A DNA stretch of 64,000 nt, from NCBI RefSeq assembly GCF_030848305.1, contig NZ_CP114598.1, forward strand, positions 1 to 64,000, in the 5' to 3' direction. The notes beneath the pieces were generated by a model, which saw only the letters and a list, made by a program, of their open reading frames with translations, made no database searches and was not told where the DNA came from. The stretch comes from Akkermansia muciniphila (lineage in GTDB: Bacteria > Verrucomicrobiota > Verrucomicrobiia > Verrucomicrobiales > Akkermansiaceae). Shown here in pieces: positions 62,615 through 64,000 of this stretch; the first letter of the stretch is position 1, and each line of letters begins with the position of its first letter. The translations under genes were made by a program, and so were the position numbers.

Positions 62615-64000
62615 GTGCGGGGGACGCAAGAGAAGGAATCATACGCGGCAAGGCGGCACGCGCCCGCCTGGGCGGCAAACTTGCCGGACTGTCCCTGCCC
62701 CGGCAAATCGCCGTCATTGCTTTCTGGCCTTTCCTGGAGCAGCTGTTGAGCTTTTTCGTCACTTCTTCCGACCTTTTCATCGCCACTAAGATAGGGGTGG
62801 ACGCCCAGGACACCATCAACATCTCTGACGGCATGGGCGCCGTCGTCTTCATCATGTGGTTCGGCTTCGTTATCCAGGGGGCCATCATGATGGGAGCCAC
62901 AGCCATCGTTTCCCGCATGACGGGCGCCAGAGACTATCCCCAGGCGCAGCATGGCCTGCACCAGGCCACCATGCTGGGGCTCCTGGCCGGCGTCGTTTCC
63001 TGCGGCCTTCTCTTCACCTGCAGCGATTTCCTGGTCACACACGTATTGACCATGAATGAAGCCGCCCGGGCCTACGCCCTGCAATATGTTTATATGGCCG
63101 CCTTTGCCGCCCCGTTCAGCGGCGTGGTCTTTGCTATCAATGCCGCACTGCGAGGCTCCGGAGACACGCGGCTGCCCTTCTGGATTATGATGAGCGTAGG
63201 CATCCTCAATGTCATCTTCAGCGTCATCTTCGTCTTTGCGGACGCTCCTTTGGGCGGCTGGCGCATTGGAGGAATTGCGGCGGGAACAGTCTGCGGCTAC
63301 GGCATCAGCATGAGCATCCTCCTGTTCATCATGCTGCGGCGCAGAAAAAAAATCTTCACGGGCAGGAACAATGAATCCCTGGAAGAACTCGTCCGGGAAC
63401 GGGGAGAGCACTATGCTCCGCCCCTGTACCTCAGCTTTTCCCATCTGCGGCCGGACATGGGCATGCAGAAGCGCATCCTGAAAATCGGGCTGCCGCAGGC
63501 CGTGGAAGTCTTCGGAATGTGGGGCATTCAGATGTTCTGCCTTTCCATCATCAGCGAACTGCCTGTTCAAGGCGTGCTGGGCGTCCACAACATCGCCGTC
63601 CGCATTGAATCGCTCAGTTTCCTGCCAGGCTTCGCCATCGGCATGGCCGCTTCCACGCTCGTGGGGCAATACCTGGGCGCCCGGAACGCGCTTATGGCCC
63701 GCATCACCATCTGGAAATGCATGCGGTACGCCATCATATTCATGACGGGCCTGGGAGTGCTCTTCTGCGCCTTTCCCGCCCTGTTCATGGAGATATTTTC
63801 CAACGGCAGCATGACTCTCATTGATACCGGAATCCCCGTGCTGCGCACCATGCTGGTGGTGGAGCCCTTCTTCGCCGCCTGCATCGTGATGAAAATGTCC
63901 CTGCGCGGCGCGGGAGATACCCGGAGAGTCATGCTCATTTCCTACGGCATTATGGGCTTTTTCCGTGTCGTCTGCACCTGGGTATGGTTCAGGCTGGCAC
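62611..64000 (+). CDS. MATE family efflux transporter (cut by window end)
   Basis: Starts ATG 62611 within the menG stop (ATGA overlap) and is still open at the last base, giving at least 463 codons. The sequence has MATE features: FFVTSSDLFIATKIGVDA in the first helices, LRGSGDTRLPFW near residue 185 and LRGAGDTRRVM near the end, the two pseudo-symmetric motifs of the family. It has about 12 expected membrane helices. A roughly 22-residue basic N-terminal extension precedes helix 1. Substrate unknown; Na+ or H+ driven drug or metabolite export. Confidence 0.9.
   Translation, partial: MSAGDAREGIIRGKAARARLGGKLAGLSLPRQIAVIAFWPFLEQLLSFFVTSSDLFIATKIGVDAQDTINISDGMGAVVFIMWFGFVIQGAIMMGATAIVSRMTGARDYPQAQHGLHQATMLGLLAGVVSCGLLFTCSDFLVTHVLTMNEAARAYALQYVYMAAFAAPFSGVVFAINAALRGSGDTRLPFWIMMSVGILNVIFSVIFVFADAPLGGWRIGGIAAGTVCGYGISMSILLFIMLRRRKKIFTGRNNESLEELVRERGEHYAPPLYLSFSHLRPDMGMQKRILKIGLPQAVEVFGMWGIQMFCLSIISELPVQGVLGVHNIAVRIESLSFLPGFAIGMAASTLVGQYLGARNALMARITIWKCMRYAIIFMTGLGVLFCAFPALFMEIFSNGSMTLIDTGIPVLRTMLVVEPFFAACIVMKMSLRGAGDTRRVMLISYGIMGFFRVVCTWVWFRLA

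Overview
The window is about 57% GC and opens on the first base of dnaA, as a deposited circular chromosome usually does. It looks like a mucin-degrading member of the Verrucomicrobiota, very probably Akkermansia muciniphila or a close relative. The support is a Tat-exported GH109 alpha-N-acetylgalactosaminidase, a secreted GH29 alpha-L-fucosidase, a PEP-CTERM-anchored secreted protease, many Sec-exported proteins of unknown function, and starts with almost no Shine-Dalgarno sequences. The species name is an inference from gene content; no database was searched.

Layout. 1-8.8 kb: dnaA, then a Gld-like ABC transporter operon (ATPase, permease, GldG-like auxiliary subunit, DUF4340 protein), a Nif3-family protein and an RluD-type pseudouridine synthase. 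8.8-9.7 kb, opposite strand: a homologue of streptococcal IdeS/Mac cysteine protease with a PEP-CTERM tail. 10-16 kb: pheA, GH29 fucosidase, an unusually long ligA, pgsA. 16-20 kb: an AT-rich secreted SHD1-like protein, a sparse gap, a DEAD-box helicase and a small secreted protein. 20.6-24.5 kb: GH109, an isolated EboE-like protein and a degenerate M28-like lipoprotein. 24.5-34.5 kb: MFS transporter, rpoN, SGNH hydrolase, mntP, a secreted transglutaminase-like/discoidin-like protein, a secreted thioredoxin-fold protein without its cysteines, and rarA. 34.9-37.9 kb: a three-gene operon (nucleotidyltransferase, NahK-like kinase, GalE-like epimerase) that would turn free GalNAc/GlcNAc into UDP-sugars. 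38-41 kb: a possible outer-membrane protein, an M50 protease, proS and tRNA-Gly.

41.6-49.9 kb is the main accessory island. It holds a 1960-residue Rhs/YD-repeat protein whose variable tip is a metzincin-like metalloprotease, an overlapping lipoprotein gene (candidate immunity), and downstream a displaced Rhs tip without a start codon (orphan toxin cassette) followed by two small membrane protein genes. The tip region is markedly AT-rich against the GC-rich Rhs core. Upstream of the Rhs gene lies a short remnant of another gene.

50-64 kb returns to core functions: a gadC-glsA pair with overlapping ends (glutamine-linked acid resistance), a GNAT acetyltransferase, an AGCS sodium:amino-acid symporter, tRNA-Glu, prfA-prmC-priA, dapF, a membrane protein, a small lipoprotein, tRNA-His, menG/ubiE and a MATE transporter cut by the window end.

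Two themes connect the window. First, mucin glycan use: fucosidase and GalNAc-ase release sugars, and the hexosamine operon can activate the released GalNAc. Second, gene expression: recognisable promoters (-35 TTGCCA or TTGACA-like, -10 often TAGAAT) sit only about 7-25 nt from the start codon, so many mRNAs should have very short leaders with no room for a Shine-Dalgarno sequence.
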